64,000 nt of DNA from Clostridium beijerinckii HUN142 (GTDB taxonomy: Bacteria; Bacillota; Clostridia; Clostridiales; Clostridiaceae). Location: contig NZ_KK211335.1 of the NCBI RefSeq assembly GCF_000621745.1, positions 14,490 through 78,489 on the forward strand, in the 5' to 3' direction. A model generated the notes under the pieces. The model saw nothing but the letters and a program-made list of their open reading frames with translations. It did no database searches and was not told the DNA's origin. Below are positions 63,974 through 64,000 of this stretch, in pieces (the first letter of the stretch is position 1; each line of letters starts with the position of its first letter). The position numbers and the translations under genes are program-made.

Positions 63974-64000
63974 AAGTTGAACTTATACTATCAGGGACAC
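63974..64000 (+). repeat. dispersed ACTTATACCC element, cut by window end
   Basis: GTTGAACTTATACTATCAGG, then GACAC, resembling the left part of 6841-6949. Confidence 0.45.

Larger units (their letters stand above)
63229..64000. other. 772-bp terminal region with a decayed IS copy
   Basis: After the IS remnant (63291-63470) there is only A+T-rich sequence with no supportable gene. The last 27 bases belong to the ACTTATACCC element. Confidence 0.5.

Overview
The window is strongly A+T-rich, with Shine-Dalgarno-led genes, many GTG/TTG starts and gene families typical of Clostridium sensu stricto. A solvent-forming relative of C. beijerinckii is the likely source, but that assignment is inference. 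I see no rRNA, tRNA or CRISPR array.

Region 1 (1-17.4 kb) holds a c-di-GMP GGDEF/EAL protein, a chemoreceptor and a galactose/methyl-galactoside uptake block. The uptake block contains mglB-mglA-mglC, an AraC-type response regulator with a YesM-type sensor kinase, and four further periplasmic-binding-protein homologues. Two of these carry the same set of substitutions in the sugar-contact residues. A beta-carbonic anhydrase closes the block. Region 2 (18.3-26.7 kb, minus strand) holds a radical-SAM DNA-repair pair, a galK-galE-galT-galR operon with an exact LacI/GalR-type operator at its promoter, and a Met/Asn/Gly-rich low-complexity protein. Region 3 (27-37.2 kb) holds small housekeeping genes (two HD-domain proteins, a HAD hydrolase, DUF3892) and a polyamine operon. 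That operon encodes both the decarboxy-AdoMet route (speD, speE) and the carboxyspermidine route (dehydrogenase and decarboxylase).

Region 4 (37.5-58.3 kb) is the most unusual part: a divergent contractile injection system (type VI/phage-tail-like). It encodes a 725-residue sheath protein that looks like a TssB-TssC fusion and two tandem Hcp-like tube proteins, closed off by a strong terminator. Next come a J-domain protein, two FHA proteins, two PP2C-like proteins lacking key metal ligands, two unknown proteins that may be baseplate parts, and a large Hsp70/actin-fold ATPase. The spike module follows: VgrG, DcrB/EagR-like chaperone candidate, Imm11-like protein, PAAR-like DUF4280 protein, and a second VgrG with a hydrophobic C-terminal extension followed by a membrane protein that could be its immunity partner. 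No ClpV, TssJ/L/M or TssE was recognised. Region 5 (58.5-64 kb) is a turnover zone: an IS with three copies of its left end, an ADP-ribosylglycohydrolase, a 5'-truncated Rpn-family nuclease, a VgrG fragment and a SHOCT protein.

Several repeat families are scattered between operons. The most striking is a family of about 190-bp imperfect palindromes (five copies, both orientations). Their outer arms differ between copies but stay complementary within each copy. There are also MITE-like elements beginning TATATGTTGCAATAAT and a degenerate element containing ACTTATACCC.
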